Assembly: GCF_003814815.1 (NCBI RefSeq)
Contig: NZ_RKQQ01000002.1
Location: 124,001-188,000 of the forward strand
DNA from: Salisediminibacterium halotolerans
GTDB lineage: Bacteria; Bacillota; Bacilli; Bacillales; Salisediminibacteriaceae
Length of the DNA stretch: 64,000 bases
Direction: 5' to 3'
Shown here piece after piece: positions 31,445 to 40,217 of the stretch (its first letter is position 1; each line of letters begins with the position of its first letter). A program made the position numbers and the translations under genes. The notes beneath the pieces were generated by a model. The model had not been told where the DNA came from. It searched no databases and saw only the letters and a list, made by a program, of their open reading frames with translations.

Positions 31445-32158
31445 ATGACGTATAAAAATCAAATGGTCAAAGATATTGTGTTAGAAGTGCCGGGATCGGA
31501 TGAACTATTTAAGCAAAACCGGATCGATTTTTGCTGCGGCGGGAACCGTCCGTTAGAAGAAGCCGTTAAAGAGAAAGGGTTGAATCAGGCGGAGATTGAT
31601 GCTGAGCTGGATAGAATCGCCGAACAGACGCAAGTCCGCAAAGATTTTGTTGATTTTCAATGGCAGGATTTGCGCTCTGAAAAATTAATTGATCATATCG
31701 TTTATCATCATCACGCATTTTTACAAAAAGAGCTCCCCGAGCTGGAGTTTTATGTAACGAAAATCGCCCGGGTTCACGGTGGTGATCAGCCGTTTTTAAT
31801 CGAGCTTCATAACCGTTTTATGAATTTGAAAGAAGAACTGACTGATCATTTGAAAAAAGAGGAAGAAATCTTGTTCCCGGCTATTATCGAGTTTGAAGAG
31901 AAGCGCTCTGATGAAGCACTGACAAAAGCCGCGGCGCGCCTCGATGAACTTGAGTCTGAACACAGCGGGGCAGGCGAACTGCTTCACAGTATGCGCGCTT
32001 TGACATCGGATTATTCTGCACCCGAAACCGCATGTACGACGTTTCGGATGACGTTTAACCGGCTTGAACAATTAGAGAGCGATCTGTTTCAGCATATTCA
32101 TCTTGAAAATAATATTCTGTTTGCCAGAGTGGCCGCTGCAGCTGCACAAAAAGCTTAA
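31445..32158 (+). CDS. ric: iron-sulfur cluster repair di-iron protein (RIC/ScdA/YtfE)
   Basis: A 237-residue protein that restores iron-sulfur clusters damaged by nitric oxide or peroxide. The N-terminal ScdA-N domain has the conserved DFCCGGNRPLEEA (residues 28-40). The C-terminal hemerythrin-like domain supplies di-iron ligands in YHHHAFLQKELP, DHLKKEEEILFP, ESEHSGAGEL and HIHLENNILF. ATG 31445 follows GAGGAGGAAT; a TTG-type extension to 31415 is not needed. It is 42 bases from the DUF438 gene in one operon and ends at a strong terminator. Confidence 0.95.
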   Translation: MTYKNQMVKDIVLEVPGSDELFKQNRIDFCCGGNRPLEEAVKEKGLNQAEIDAELDRIAEQTQVRKDFVDFQWQDLRSEKLIDHIVYHHHAFLQKELPELEFYVTKIARVHGGDQPFLIELHNRFMNLKEELTDHLKKEEEILFPAIIEFEEKRSDEALTKAAARLDELESEHSGAGELLHSMRALTSDYSAPETACTTFRMTFNRLEQLESDLFQHIHLENNILFARVAAAAAQKA

Positions 32159-32159
32159 A

Positions 32160-32208
32160 ACAAGAACCTCCCGGTCATCACAATACGTGACCGGGAGGTT
32201 CTTTTATT
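32160..32208. terminator. bidirectional terminator between ric and liaF
   Basis: Perfect 16-bp stem AAGAACCTCCCGGTCA / TGACCGGGAGGTTCTT followed by TTTATTT; the liaF stop codon lies in the right arm. Confidence 0.9.
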
Positions 32209-33046
32209 TCCGCGGTTCGAGAATTTTGATATCCCCCATGCCGAGTTTGCACGATAAGACGAGTCTGCGGTCAGCAGTATCGAAATTCGGGCTTTTGTAT
32301 TCGGTGTTGCGGCTGACGCCGCCTTGTTTGTCACCGAAAATTTTCATATCGCCCAGTCCGATCTCAGCATTAATTTTTACCGGGATATCGTCAGGGATCG
32401 TTAATTTAATATCACCGATCCAGGCGCCGATTTTTATTTCGTTATCGCCTTCGTACAGCAATGCTTTTGCGAAATCGATTTTCACATCCCCCATGCCGAT
32501 ATGCACGTCAAAGCCGTCCGGTTCCCAGGGATTTTTGCCGATTTTGATATCCCCGAACATCGTATGCTGTTTTTTCGTGTGAAAATCCGGACGATCTTGA
32601 TTTTCACGGTACTCTGATACCGGGGCGCGCGGGTGTACGTTTTGTTTATGGCGTTCAGCTGTTTCAGGGTCAAGCTCAATAACTTCGCCGCGGTCACGGT
32701 CGACAAGCAATTTAAACGCGATATAAATCAGTATCAGCGGCCAAAGCCATCCCCAAAGATCTGCAGCGGAAAAATCAAAGAAATCAGCTGTTCCGCCGAA
32801 AATCACTAAGCCGGCGCCGATAATGACTATGCCCCAGACGATTCTGCCGATATGTTTCCGATCACGCCGCAAACTGCGAAGAAAGAAGCCGATGCCTTCG
32901 AGCAATACTTTCAATCCGAAAATAACAATAATCAGCGGCCAATACGTGGAAAGCCATCTGAGCAGCTGTTCATCAGCTAATCCCACGTTTACGAGCAAGT
33001 AGACAACACCAAGAATAAGAAAAAACACGGCTAGTATTTTTTTCAT
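32204..33046 (-). CDS. liaF: LiaF-like envelope stress protein
   Basis: A 280-residue membrane protein with four N-terminal helices (about 5-110), including YWPLIIVIFGLKVLLEG and LWPLILIYIAFKLL, and a soluble C-terminal DUF2154 domain rich in repeated G-D-x-K-I motifs (FGDIKIGKN, GMGDVKIDFAK, IGDIKLTIP, GLGDMKIFG, GMGDIKILEP). In B. subtilis LiaF holds the LiaSR two-component system inactive until the envelope is damaged. Here no liaS or liaR follows: transcription ends at the terminator, so it is an orphan copy or works with a system elsewhere. The start follows CAGGTGAGAAAAT. Confidence 0.88.
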   Translation of the reverse strand: MKKILAVFFLILGVVYLLVNVGLADEQLLRWLSTYWPLIIVIFGLKVLLEGIGFFLRSLRRDRKHIGRIVWGIVIIGAGLVIFGGTADFFDFSAADLWGWLWPLILIYIAFKLLVDRDRGEVIELDPETAERHKQNVHPRAPVSEYRENQDRPDFHTKKQHTMFGDIKIGKNPWEPDGFDVHIGMGDVKIDFAKALLYEGDNEIKIGAWIGDIKLTIPDDIPVKINAEIGLGDMKIFGDKQGGVSRNTEYKSPNFDTADRRLVLSCKLGMGDIKILEPRK

Positions 33047-33218
33047 ATTTTCTCACCTGTTTCTAGAAGATTTTATTTATAGTATACCAAATATGTATGC
33101 AAAAATATGCGTTGCGGCTGCAAATTTGTTTTATCAGTATTCACCCTCTTTTGAACGTTCAATGGTATAATTAAACAAATTCAAGTGTTAAACAAATACA
33201 GAATAGAAGGAGCGGACT

Positions 33219-34172
33219 ATGAGCGGACGAACAGTAGTAATTACAGGGGCGAATTCTGGTATCGGATTGGCGGCATCGGTGATGTTTGCCGCGATCGGGG
33301 ATACGGTCGTCATGGCTTGCCGCAACCCTGAGCGGGGAAAAACAGCGTCTGAAGCGGTGATTGAAGCGACAGGGTTTTCGGATGTTCGCATGCGTTTACT
33401 TGATATGGCATCGTTTCAATCGATTCGCGATTTTGGCGAGGCGATGCGTGAAGAATTCGGCCATGTCGACATTTTAATTAATAATGCAGCTTATATTGAA
33501 CACGGCGCGCCGCATCGATTAAGCCCCGACGGGATTGAATTGACGTATGCAACGAATGTTTTCGGGCCGTTTTTACTGACAGAAGAATTGCGCGGGTTAT
33601 TAAAACAATCTGCGGATCCGCGGATATTGAATGTGGCAAGCAACATCATTAAGCATTTCTTCGCTGAAAAAAAATCATTGGATTTCAATGTCTTGCGCGG
33701 GGAATGGCCGGTTGAGAAACGTTTCAGGGTGTATGATCAATACCGCGATTCGAAAATGGCGTTAGTGATGATGACGTTTGCATCAACTGATTCGTTAGCA
33801 GCTGACGGTATTGCCGTTAATGCCCTGCAGGTGAACGGCGCGCAAATGTCACGGGCGACGGTTAAAAAATTCACCCGCCCGTGGCGGATTGTAGCGAATA
33901 TTCAAAATGCCATGCTCCCTCCGGTGCAAGAGATGGCGGCGAACTATGTCGTGTTGACGACAGAAGAGGAATACCGCGGCAAGACAGGCCGATTGTATAA
34001 TCATGATCGTGCAGAGATGATTTCGGCCCCAGATAACCCGAATGCATGGGAGCGGGTTAAACAAGTTTCCGGTGCGGCGTATTATCCGGCATATGCGGAG
34101 AATAAGGCGGTCCAATCCCGTTTAATCGGATTGTGTGAGGAATTTACCGGCGCCTTGCAGCCTCCCTCTTAA
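33219..34172 (+). CDS. SDR oxidoreductase, retinol dehydrogenase-like
   Basis: A 317-residue SDR of the longer retinol dehydrogenase/WWOX-like branch: TGANSGIG (residues 9-16), ACRNPERG for NADPH binding, NNAAY in place of NNAG, S in NVASNI and Y-x-x-x-K as YRDSK. The 317-residue length and the C-terminal extension after NHDRAEM fit that branch. The ATG follows GAAGGAGCGG. It is convergent with another SDR gene with only 12 bases between the stops. Substrate unknown. Confidence 0.85.
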   Translation: MSGRTVVITGANSGIGLAASVMFAAIGDTVVMACRNPERGKTASEAVIEATGFSDVRMRLLDMASFQSIRDFGEAMREEFGHVDILINNAAYIEHGAPHRLSPDGIELTYATNVFGPFLLTEELRGLLKQSADPRILNVASNIIKHFFAEKKSLDFNVLRGEWPVEKRFRVYDQYRDSKMALVMMTFASTDSLAADGIAVNALQVNGAQMSRATVKKFTRPWRIVANIQNAMLPPVQEMAANYVVLTTEEEYRGKTGRLYNHDRAEMISAPDNPNAWERVKQVSGAAYYPAYAENKAVQSRLIGLCEEFTGALQPPS

Positions 34173-34184
34173 ACTTGCCGGCGG

Positions 34185-35009
34185 TTACGGGCGCCAGCGG
34201 GCAAATCCTCCTTCTGAATGGATGATTTGTCCGGTTATCCACCGGGATTCATCGGTTAAAAGCCAGCCGATAAGTCTGGCAGGGTCTTCCGGCTTACCGA
34301 ACCGGCCAAAAGGAAATTTGCTGAGCGCTTGTGCTTTATCGGATTCTGACAGGTAGCCGGTGTCTACAGGTCCGGGATTGATTGTATTGACGGTGATCTG
34401 CTTATCAGCCAATTGATCAGCGATCGTTAAGGTCAAGTCGGCCAACGCGCCTTTGGATGCGCTGTAGGCGATTTCTCCCGGCATAGGACCGGAGCGCTGA
34501 CCCGAGGTTAAATAAATGATGCGCCCGTTTGTTGCTGATTGGGGAAATTGTGCGGCAAAAGCTTGCGTTAACAATAAAACAGAGCGCGCATTCACTTGCC
34601 AGTGGTGATCGAGCATGGCGGCATTCAGTTCACCGATGGAACCGTCGGGGGCGCTGGAAGCGTGGTTGCAGACGAGACCGCTAATCGTCCCGGCCTTCTC
34701 ACAGGCGTATTGCATCACTTCTTCAGCGCTTTTTACGTCGGTGAAATCAGCGTGGATATCATAGAGGGCAGCCTCGCCGACAAGCTCAGCTTCGATCGAC
34801 TGTTTGACTGTCTCAAGGCTGTCGGCTCCCCACGGCATGTTTTCGTCATGAGGACGGAAATGCTGGATCACAACGGTCGCACCGAGGGCAGCAGCTTGTT
34901 TCGCTGCGGCACAGCCGATGCCGTTTAACCGGCTGGCACCGGTGATCAATATCGTCTGGTTTTTTAACGGAAACTGTTTGCGTTGGAAGTTTGAATCAGC
35001 AGAAACCAT
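34185..35009 (-). CDS. SDR family oxidoreductase, 3-oxoacyl-ACP reductase-like
   Basis: A 274-residue SDR. The cofactor motif is TGASRLNGIG, with two extra residues compared with the usual TGxxxGIG, as seen in a FabG-like subgroup. C-N-H-A in place of NNAG, S in LTSGQRSGP, Y-x-x-x-K as YSASK and the C-terminal SEGGFARWRP are visible. A polar N-terminal extension of about 15 residues precedes the fold. A weak promoter (TATAAT, minus strand 35055-35050) and the ribosome site GAGGTGATTGG precede the ATG. Substrate unknown. Confidence 0.82.
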   Translation of the reverse strand: MVSADSNFQRKQFPLKNQTILITGASRLNGIGCAAAKQAAALGATVVIQHFRPHDENMPWGADSLETVKQSIEAELVGEAALYDIHADFTDVKSAEEVMQYACEKAGTISGLVCNHASSAPDGSIGELNAAMLDHHWQVNARSVLLLTQAFAAQFPQSATNGRIIYLTSGQRSGPMPGEIAYSASKGALADLTLTIADQLADKQITVNTINPGPVDTGYLSESDKAQALSKFPFGRFGKPEDPARLIGWLLTDESRWITGQIIHSEGGFARWRP

Positions 35010-35081
35010 CCAATCACCTCAAAGTAAAAATTTCCAAACGGAGTATTTGATTATACCCGTTTTACATCTCTTTTACGCAAG

Positions 35082-35132
35082 TAATGAGACCTTCTGTTTA
35101 GTGGTTCTAATTAGAAGGTCTCATTATTTTTT
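35082..35132 (+). terminator. strong hairpin with T-run and no gene in front
   Basis: A perfect 14-bp inverted repeat TAATGAGACCTTCT/AGAAGGTCTCATTA with a 17-base loop is followed by TTTTTT in the plus direction, although the only upstream gene runs the other way. It lies in a 380-base gap (35010-35389) that otherwise holds a leftward promoter and a cre box. Confidence 0.6.
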
Positions 35133-35297
35133 AAAAATAAATTGCTTTTTATGGATAAACAAACTAAAATATTACATGTAAGCGTTCTACCAAAGTAGAG
35201 AGAAAAAGGGGGCGTTTCTGGCCAACAGTAAAGCTGCAAATCATTCAGTTTTAAAGTCGGGTGAGGAGACAAGCAGAATTTGGCGATAATGACTTGT

Positions 35298-35312
35298 GTG
35301 CAAACGGTTTCG
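35298..35312. promoter_or_regulatory. cre box before the second sugar ABC operon
   Basis: GTGCAAACGGTTTCG contains the full TGNAANCGNWNNC core of the cre consensus; only the outermost bases differ. It is 78 bases before the binding-protein ATG. A LacI-family local operator is an alternative reading, but no regulator gene is adjacent. Confidence 0.6.
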
Positions 35313-35389
35313 CAAAAAGAGGAAGGTCAATGTAAACCGGCAACCTTGTTTTACAGCACCATACTATGAGAAAGAAAGGTGTGAAGAAC

Positions 35390-36763
35390 ATGAAGAAATC
35401 ATTATATTTACTTTCAGCTTTGGCTTTGACAGCAACACTTGCTGCCTGTGGCGATAACGTCGAGGAAAATGATACGAACGCAGATAACGAAATGAATAAC
35501 ACGAATAACAACGACATGAACGAAGAGAATAATGACCTTGATGAGGAAGAGGATAATCATAACGAAGAAGCAGCAGATGATGACGGTGAAACAGTGACAT
35601 TGACGTACGCTCGCGGAGCGGATGATACACCGGCGAACGAATTATTAATTGAAGCGTTTGAAGAAGAACACCCTAACATAGAAATTGACATGATGGATCT
35701 GCCGAACGATACTGGTGATCAGCATGACCATTACGTCACATCGCTGAGCGCGCAGGATTCTGAAATCGACGTGTTTGATGCCGATGTCATCTGGCCGGCG
35801 GAATTTGCCCAAGCTGATTATGTGATGGAACTCGACCGGTTCATTGAACAGGATGACATCGATATGGATGAGTATTTTCCGGGGACCGTAGAAGCCGGAA
35901 ACTTTGACGGCCGTCAGTGGGCGATGCCGAAATTCAGTGATGCAGGCGTTTTGTATTACCGTACGGATATCTTAGATGAGGCTCCGGCTACTTGGGAAGA
36001 GCTGATTGAAGTAGCTGAAGAAAGCCAAGGCGAAGCAGACACTAGTTACAGCTATTTAATGCAAGGCGATCAGTACGAAGGTCTCGTGACGAATGCAATT
36101 GAATTTATTGCTGCTTACGGCGGGGAAGTCGTCGATGACGAAAATAATGTTGTTATTGAATCCGATGAAACGATCCGCGGATTGGAAGTAATGGCTGAAA
36201 TTTATCAAGCTGATTTTGTGCCGAACAACATTAACAGTTTCCAAGAACCTGAAACAGACAATGCGTTTGTTGAAGGGGAGAGTGTGATGGCGCGCAATTG
36301 GCCGTACATGCAGTCGATCGTTAACGATGAAGAACAATCTCAAGTTGCCGGTGATGTTGAAATCGCAGCTCTGCCTGAAGGCGATGAAACTGCGGCAGCT
36401 ACCCTTGGCGGCTGGCAAACGATGATTAACCGTTACTCTGAGCACCCGGAAGAGGCGTGGGAACTGGTGAAGTTTATGACCGGAGAAGAGGGACAAAAAA
36501 TTACTGCGATTGAAGGCGGAAGCCCTCCAACACTCGAGCACTTGTATGAAGATGACGAAGTACAAGAAGCGAGCGAGCTTTTTGCCGACCCTGAGTTTGT
36601 TGAAACACTGCAAAATGCTGTTCCGCGTCCGGTAAGTCCGATTTATCCGGAACTCTCAGATATTATGCAAATTGAGATTTCCCGTGCGATGGCCGGAGAT
36701 ATTTCTCCAGAGGAGGCTGCGCAAAACATGCAAGAAGATATGGAAGCAGCCATGGAAGATTAA
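35390..36763 (+). CDS. maltose/trehalose-type ABC substrate-binding lipoprotein
   Basis: A 457-residue family 1 solute-binding protein. The signal peptide ends in the lipobox LAAC, giving lipidated cysteine at about residue 19. A 45-residue linker rich in N, D and E follows, then the binding domain starting VTLTYARGADDTPANELL with DVFDADVIWPAEFA, GGWQTMINRYSEHPEEAW and the C-terminal PRPVSPIYPELS motif seen in trehalose/maltose binding proteins (LpqY/ThuE type). ATG 35390 is preceded by AAAGGTGTGAAG. It is first of a three-gene ABC operon without ATPase or hydrolase. Confidence 0.9.
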   Translation: MKKSLYLLSALALTATLAACGDNVEENDTNADNEMNNTNNNDMNEENNDLDEEEDNHNEEAADDDGETVTLTYARGADDTPANELLIEAFEEEHPNIEIDMMDLPNDTGDQHDHYVTSLSAQDSEIDVFDADVIWPAEFAQADYVMELDRFIEQDDIDMDEYFPGTVEAGNFDGRQWAMPKFSDAGVLYYRTDILDEAPATWEELIEVAEESQGEADTSYSYLMQGDQYEGLVTNAIEFIAAYGGEVVDDENNVVIESDETIRGLEVMAEIYQADFVPNNINSFQEPETDNAFVEGESVMARNWPYMQSIVNDEEQSQVAGDVEIAALPEGDETAAATLGGWQTMINRYSEHPEEAWELVKFMTGEEGQKITAIEGGSPPTLEHLYEDDEVQEASELFADPEFVETLQNAVPRPVSPIYPELSDIMQIEISRAMAGDISPEEAAQNMQEDMEAAMED

Positions 36764-36775
36764 TCGACCACAGTG

Positions 36776-36823
36776 AACCGGTCTGTACTGTTAGATGACT
36801 TGCAGACCGGTTTGTTTTTTTTT
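36776..36823 (+). terminator. intercistronic terminator-like hairpin after the binding-protein gene
   Basis: Perfect 10-bp stem AACCGGTCTG/CAGACCGGTT, 17-base loop, then TTTGTTTTTTTTT. It would let only part of the transcripts continue into the permease genes. Confidence 0.8.
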
Positions 36824-36878
36824 CGGATCGGTGTTCAGTATGTGAACTATCAAACGAACGGCAAGGCAGGTGAATGGC

Positions 36879-38213
36879 ATGCCCCGGAAAGGAAAGAAAT
36901 CCTTTCAAGTGAATGAAAAACAATTGGGTTATTTGATGGTGCTTCCTGCAATTCTGATTATCCTCGCGGTCATTATTTGGCCGATCGGTCAATCGATGTA
37001 CAACAGTTTGTTCGATTATCGCTTAAATGACCCGGAACGCTCTCAGACGATGCTCAGCTCTGAAGTTGATTTAGAACGTTATATCGATAATCATTTTTTT
37101 CTGGAAGGGACGTTAGAAGACGTTCTGGAAACAGCTGAAGGAGAACCTTGGCAAGAGGAAGCTGAATCAGCAATCGGCGGGATCAGCGAATACCATGAAC
37201 AGCTTAGAAATGAAGATGAGGTGGCCGAACGTTACGAAACCGTTGAAGAGATGGTCAACAGTTTTGAAGTGGTAGCAGATCAAGATTTAAAATATGCTTC
37301 GATTGACTCTGATTTATCAGAAAGTTATGAAGAGGCTCTTCTCAATGCGCAAGACTTAATGAATGAACAGGCGGTCGATGCAGATGAAGAGGACGAGTCG
37401 CTCTTTATGGATGCTTCGAGTCAAATCGGGGCCGTTGACCGGGCGCTTCTTTCATCCAATTTTATCGGTTTATCGCATTATACAAATTATTTTCAGGACA
37501 GCCGCATGTGGCAGTCACTGGCGAATACATTCATTTTTACCGGTATATCTGTTGCCCTGGAACTGTTTCTCGGATTAATGATTGCCCTTGTCATTCATCG
37601 CGCCTTTATCGGCCGGGGAGTAGTCCGAGCTGCGGTGCTGATTCCTTGGGCGATACCGACAGCAGTATCCGCGATGATGTGGCGTTATTTGCTTGACGGT
37701 CAATCCGGGGTTATTGCTCATTATTTGGAACAGCTGAATCTAATCGGCGATTCAAGTACGATGCTGTCAACAGCGATCGGAGGAATGTCATCGGTCATTC
37801 TAGCGGATGTATGGAAAACAACGCCGTATATGGCTTTGCTTATTTTAGCCGGGTTGCAGACGATTAATTACGGCCTTTATGAAGCAGCTGAAGTTGACGG
37901 GGCGAATAAATTGCAGCGGTTTTTCTTTATCACAATTCCGATGTTAAAGTCGACGATTCTTGTGGCCCTTCTCTTCCGGACGCTTGATGCCTTCCGTGTA
38001 TTTGACTTGATCTATGTATTGACCGGCGGAGGTCCGGCGAACGCAACTGAAGTGATATCCGTTTATGCATATACGACGCTGTTTTCTCAGCAAAACTTCG
38101 GGGGAGGATCAGCACTGTCCGTGATTGTTTTCCTCTGTATTGCCTTAATCAGCATAATCTTTATTAAATTAATCGGATCAGACTTGTTTGAAGGAAAAAC
38201 GGGCAATTCCTAG
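36879..38213 (+). CDS. sugar ABC permease (MalF-type) with large acidic insert
   Basis: A 444-residue permease, about 150 residues longer than usual. After the first helix (LGYLMVLPAILIILAVIIWPIG) comes a hydrophilic stretch from about residue 50 to 190, rich in Glu and Asp and predicted helical, which would lie outside the membrane. The remaining helices and the EAA loop (EAAEVDGANKLQRFFFITIPML) are normal. ATG 36879 follows AAGGCAGG. E. coli MalF has a periplasmic insert at a similar place (P2 loop) that contacts the binding protein; a similar role is inferred here. Partner permease follows 16 bases later. Confidence 0.88.
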   Translation: MPRKGKKSFQVNEKQLGYLMVLPAILIILAVIIWPIGQSMYNSLFDYRLNDPERSQTMLSSEVDLERYIDNHFFLEGTLEDVLETAEGEPWQEEAESAIGGISEYHEQLRNEDEVAERYETVEEMVNSFEVVADQDLKYASIDSDLSESYEEALLNAQDLMNEQAVDADEEDESLFMDASSQIGAVDRALLSSNFIGLSHYTNYFQDSRMWQSLANTFIFTGISVALELFLGLMIALVIHRAFIGRGVVRAAVLIPWAIPTAVSAMMWRYLLDGQSGVIAHYLEQLNLIGDSSTMLSTAIGGMSSVILADVWKTTPYMALLILAGLQTINYGLYEAAEVDGANKLQRFFFITIPMLKSTILVALLFRTLDAFRVFDLIYVLTGGGPANATEVISVYAYTTLFSQQNFGGGSALSVIVFLCIALISIIFIKLIGSDLFEGKTGNS

Positions 38214-38229
38214 CAAAGGGGCGGTTACT

Positions 38230-39051
38230 ATGAACAAAAAAGCAGGCCTCGGCTTTTATATCTTTCTTGGCATATTCGTATTCGTGATCATGTTTCCGTT
38301 CATTTGGGTATTTTTGACTTCACTCAAACCGTTGGATGAAATCTATTACTCATTTGCATGGTTCACAACTGATCCGTCCTTAAATTCTTATGTGTCAGCA
38401 CTGACAACGAGGCCGTTGATGACTTACATGGCGAACAGTATAATTGTTTCGTCGCTCACAACGATCATTGCGATCGCGGTAGCGTCCATGGCAGCTTATG
38501 CGTTAACCAGACTGCCGATTAAATTTAAAGGCACGATACTCGGGCTCGTACTGGCATCGGCGATGTTTCCGCCGATCGCGATTATATCGCCGATCTTTAA
38601 TCTAATTAATGATCTCGGGCTTCGAAACAGTTATCCGGGATTGATTATTCCTTACATGACGATCAGTATGCCGCTTGCGGTCTGGATTTTGTCGACGTTT
38701 TTCAAGAAGATTCCGTTTGAATTGGAGGAATCAGCCAAACTCGACGGGGCCTCGCCGTTTCAAACGTATCGAAAAATCATTTTTCCGCTTGCAGCGCCGG
38801 GGATTTTCACGACGGCTATTCTGGTGTTCATTGCTGCGTGGAATGAATATTTATTTGCGTTAACAATTAACACGCAAGATTCGGCCCGAACGATTCCGGT
38901 CGGGATTTCCATGTATCAAAGCCAATATACAGTTCCGTGGGGAGATATTACAGCGGCAACGGTGATTGTGACGATTCCTATTGTTGTGCTCGTTCTCATA
39001 TTCCAGCGTCGAATCGTCGCCGGCTTGACATCTGGCTCAGTAAAAGAATAA
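38230..39051 (+). CDS. sugar ABC permease (MalG-type)
   Basis: A 273-residue six-helix permease with EAA-type loop EESAKLDGASPFQTYRKIIFPL near residue 175. ATG 38230 follows AAAGGGGCGG; an in-frame upstream ATG at 38188 lies inside the previous gene. It completes the ABC unit with the preceding permease and lipoprotein; the ATPase must come from elsewhere. Confidence 0.9.
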   Translation: MNKKAGLGFYIFLGIFVFVIMFPFIWVFLTSLKPLDEIYYSFAWFTTDPSLNSYVSALTTRPLMTYMANSIIVSSLTTIIAIAVASMAAYALTRLPIKFKGTILGLVLASAMFPPIAIISPIFNLINDLGLRNSYPGLIIPYMTISMPLAVWILSTFFKKIPFELEESAKLDGASPFQTYRKIIFPLAAPGIFTTAILVFIAAWNEYLFALTINTQDSARTIPVGISMYQSQYTVPWGDITAATVIVTIPIVVLVLIFQRRIVAGLTSGSVKE

Positions 39052-39052
39052 A

Positions 39053-39089
39053 CACGAAGCCTTCCGATTACCGGAAGGCTGTTTCGTGT
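39053..39089 (+). terminator. terminator of the second ABC operon
   Basis: Stem CACGAA-CCTTCCG / CGGAAGG-TTTCGTG with loop ATTA, starting just after the stop codon. Confidence 0.7.
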
Positions 39090-39134
39090 GCTACGATAAA
39101 GCTAAACTTGCAAAAAATGAGAGGGTTGTCGTGT

Positions 39135-39578
39135 ATGTTTAAACGCATTCAGCAAAAGCTAGATGAAATGGCGAAAAAAGAAGCGAAAAAGCAACACAGT
39201 TATCCGCCGGCGATCGGATTAAATCTTGTGTTAATGGGAATTGTTACCCCGTTATTGATTTTGTCCTTTCCGCTTTTTATCGGAGAAATCGCGGGTTTGA
39301 CAGGGATTATGCTTTTACAAATTGGCATTATTGCTGCATGCAGTTTGATATTAGTTTATTATTTTTCCCCCCGGATGACGGCGAGGCGTATGCAAACAGT
39401 AAAAAGAGCGATCCCTGCGTTTTATTTAATCATTTTGCTGGCGGGAATATTTTATATCAGTCATATATTTTTGTACGGGCGGGTTATGCTATTTCCCAGT
39501 TTATACGCACTCGGATACGGACTCTTTTGGTATGCGATTTTAACATATGTCCGCCGATTGACTGTTCAATCGAACTGA
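39135..39578 (+). CDS. four-helix membrane protein, uncharacterised
   Basis: A 147-residue protein. ATG 39135 follows GAGAGGG. The N-terminus is basic and helical (MFKRIQQKLDEMAKKEAKKQ), then four hydrophobic helices in two pairs, with a short basic linker (SPRMTARRMQTVKRAIP). I do not recognise the family. It lies 45 bases before an OsmC gene in the same direction and could be co-transcribed with it. Confidence 0.7.
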   Translation: MFKRIQQKLDEMAKKEAKKQHSYPPAIGLNLVLMGIVTPLLILSFPLFIGEIAGLTGIMLLQIGIIAACSLILVYYFSPRMTARRMQTVKRAIPAFYLIILLAGIFYISHIFLYGRVMLFPSLYALGYGLFWYAILTYVRRLTVQSN

Positions 39579-39623
39579 TTTATGCAAAAATATAGGATAA
39601 ATGTGAGGAAAGGTGGGAAATCG

Positions 39624-40049
39624 ATGAAAACGACGTTGAACTGGGAAGGAAAAATGGCCTTTAACGGTATGAACCCGTCAGGTCATGAATTAAGAATGGA
39701 CGCAGCCCCCGAAGTCGGCGGTGAAAATTCAGGTTCGCGCCCGATGGAGGTCTTGTTGCAATCGGTAGCGGGATGCACGGCGATTGATATCGTGTCAATT
39801 TTAGCGAAAATGCGTTTGGAACCGTCGTTGTTTCAAACGGAGGTAGAAGGCGAACGCGCTGAGGAACATCCTAAGCGTTTTACGAAACTGAACATTCATT
39901 ACATTCTGGAGGGCAATCTGCCTGAGGATAAAGTTGTCCGCGCGATCAGTTTATCAAAGGATAAGTACTGCTCAGTATCCCACACATTGAATGCTGAAAT
40001 AACGGCGACTTATTCATTAAACGGGGCAGAGCGAAAGCCGGTTGAGTAA
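39624..40049 (+). CDS. OsmC family protein 2 (YhfA-like)
   Basis: A 141-residue OsmC-fold protein of the YhfA-like branch: GGENSGSRPMEVLLQSVAGCTAIDIVSIL with one cysteine near residue 51, and the second in KDKYCSVSHTLNAE near 117. It is thought to act as a small thiol peroxidase. ATG 39624 follows GAGGAAAGGTGGG; upstream in-frame ATG 39582 is not supported. Its stop lies inside the terminator stem. It is only distantly similar to the OsmC protein at 20248. Confidence 0.87.
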   Translation: MKTTLNWEGKMAFNGMNPSGHELRMDAAPEVGGENSGSRPMEVLLQSVAGCTAIDIVSILAKMRLEPSLFQTEVEGERAEEHPKRFTKLNIHYILEGNLPEDKVVRAISLSKDKYCSVSHTLNAEITATYSLNGAERKPVE

Positions 40050-40067
40050 CTCTCAGCCGGCTTTTTT
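40034..40067 (+). terminator. terminator overlapping the end of the OsmC-2 gene
   Basis: Stem AAGCCGG-TTGAG / CTC-AGCCGGCTT followed by TTTT. Confidence 0.8.
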
Positions 40068-40217
40068 AGGTTGCACCGAAACAGGTGAAATTATTCCTCT
40101 CATTTCGTCAGCATGATCTTGGTTTTCTTCGATCGTTTTGCATTTATAATTGGTAGGCAATAAGAAAAGGGTGTGCTAAGATTTTAAACGAATGAGCACA
40201 GTGGAGGTGTATGGGAC

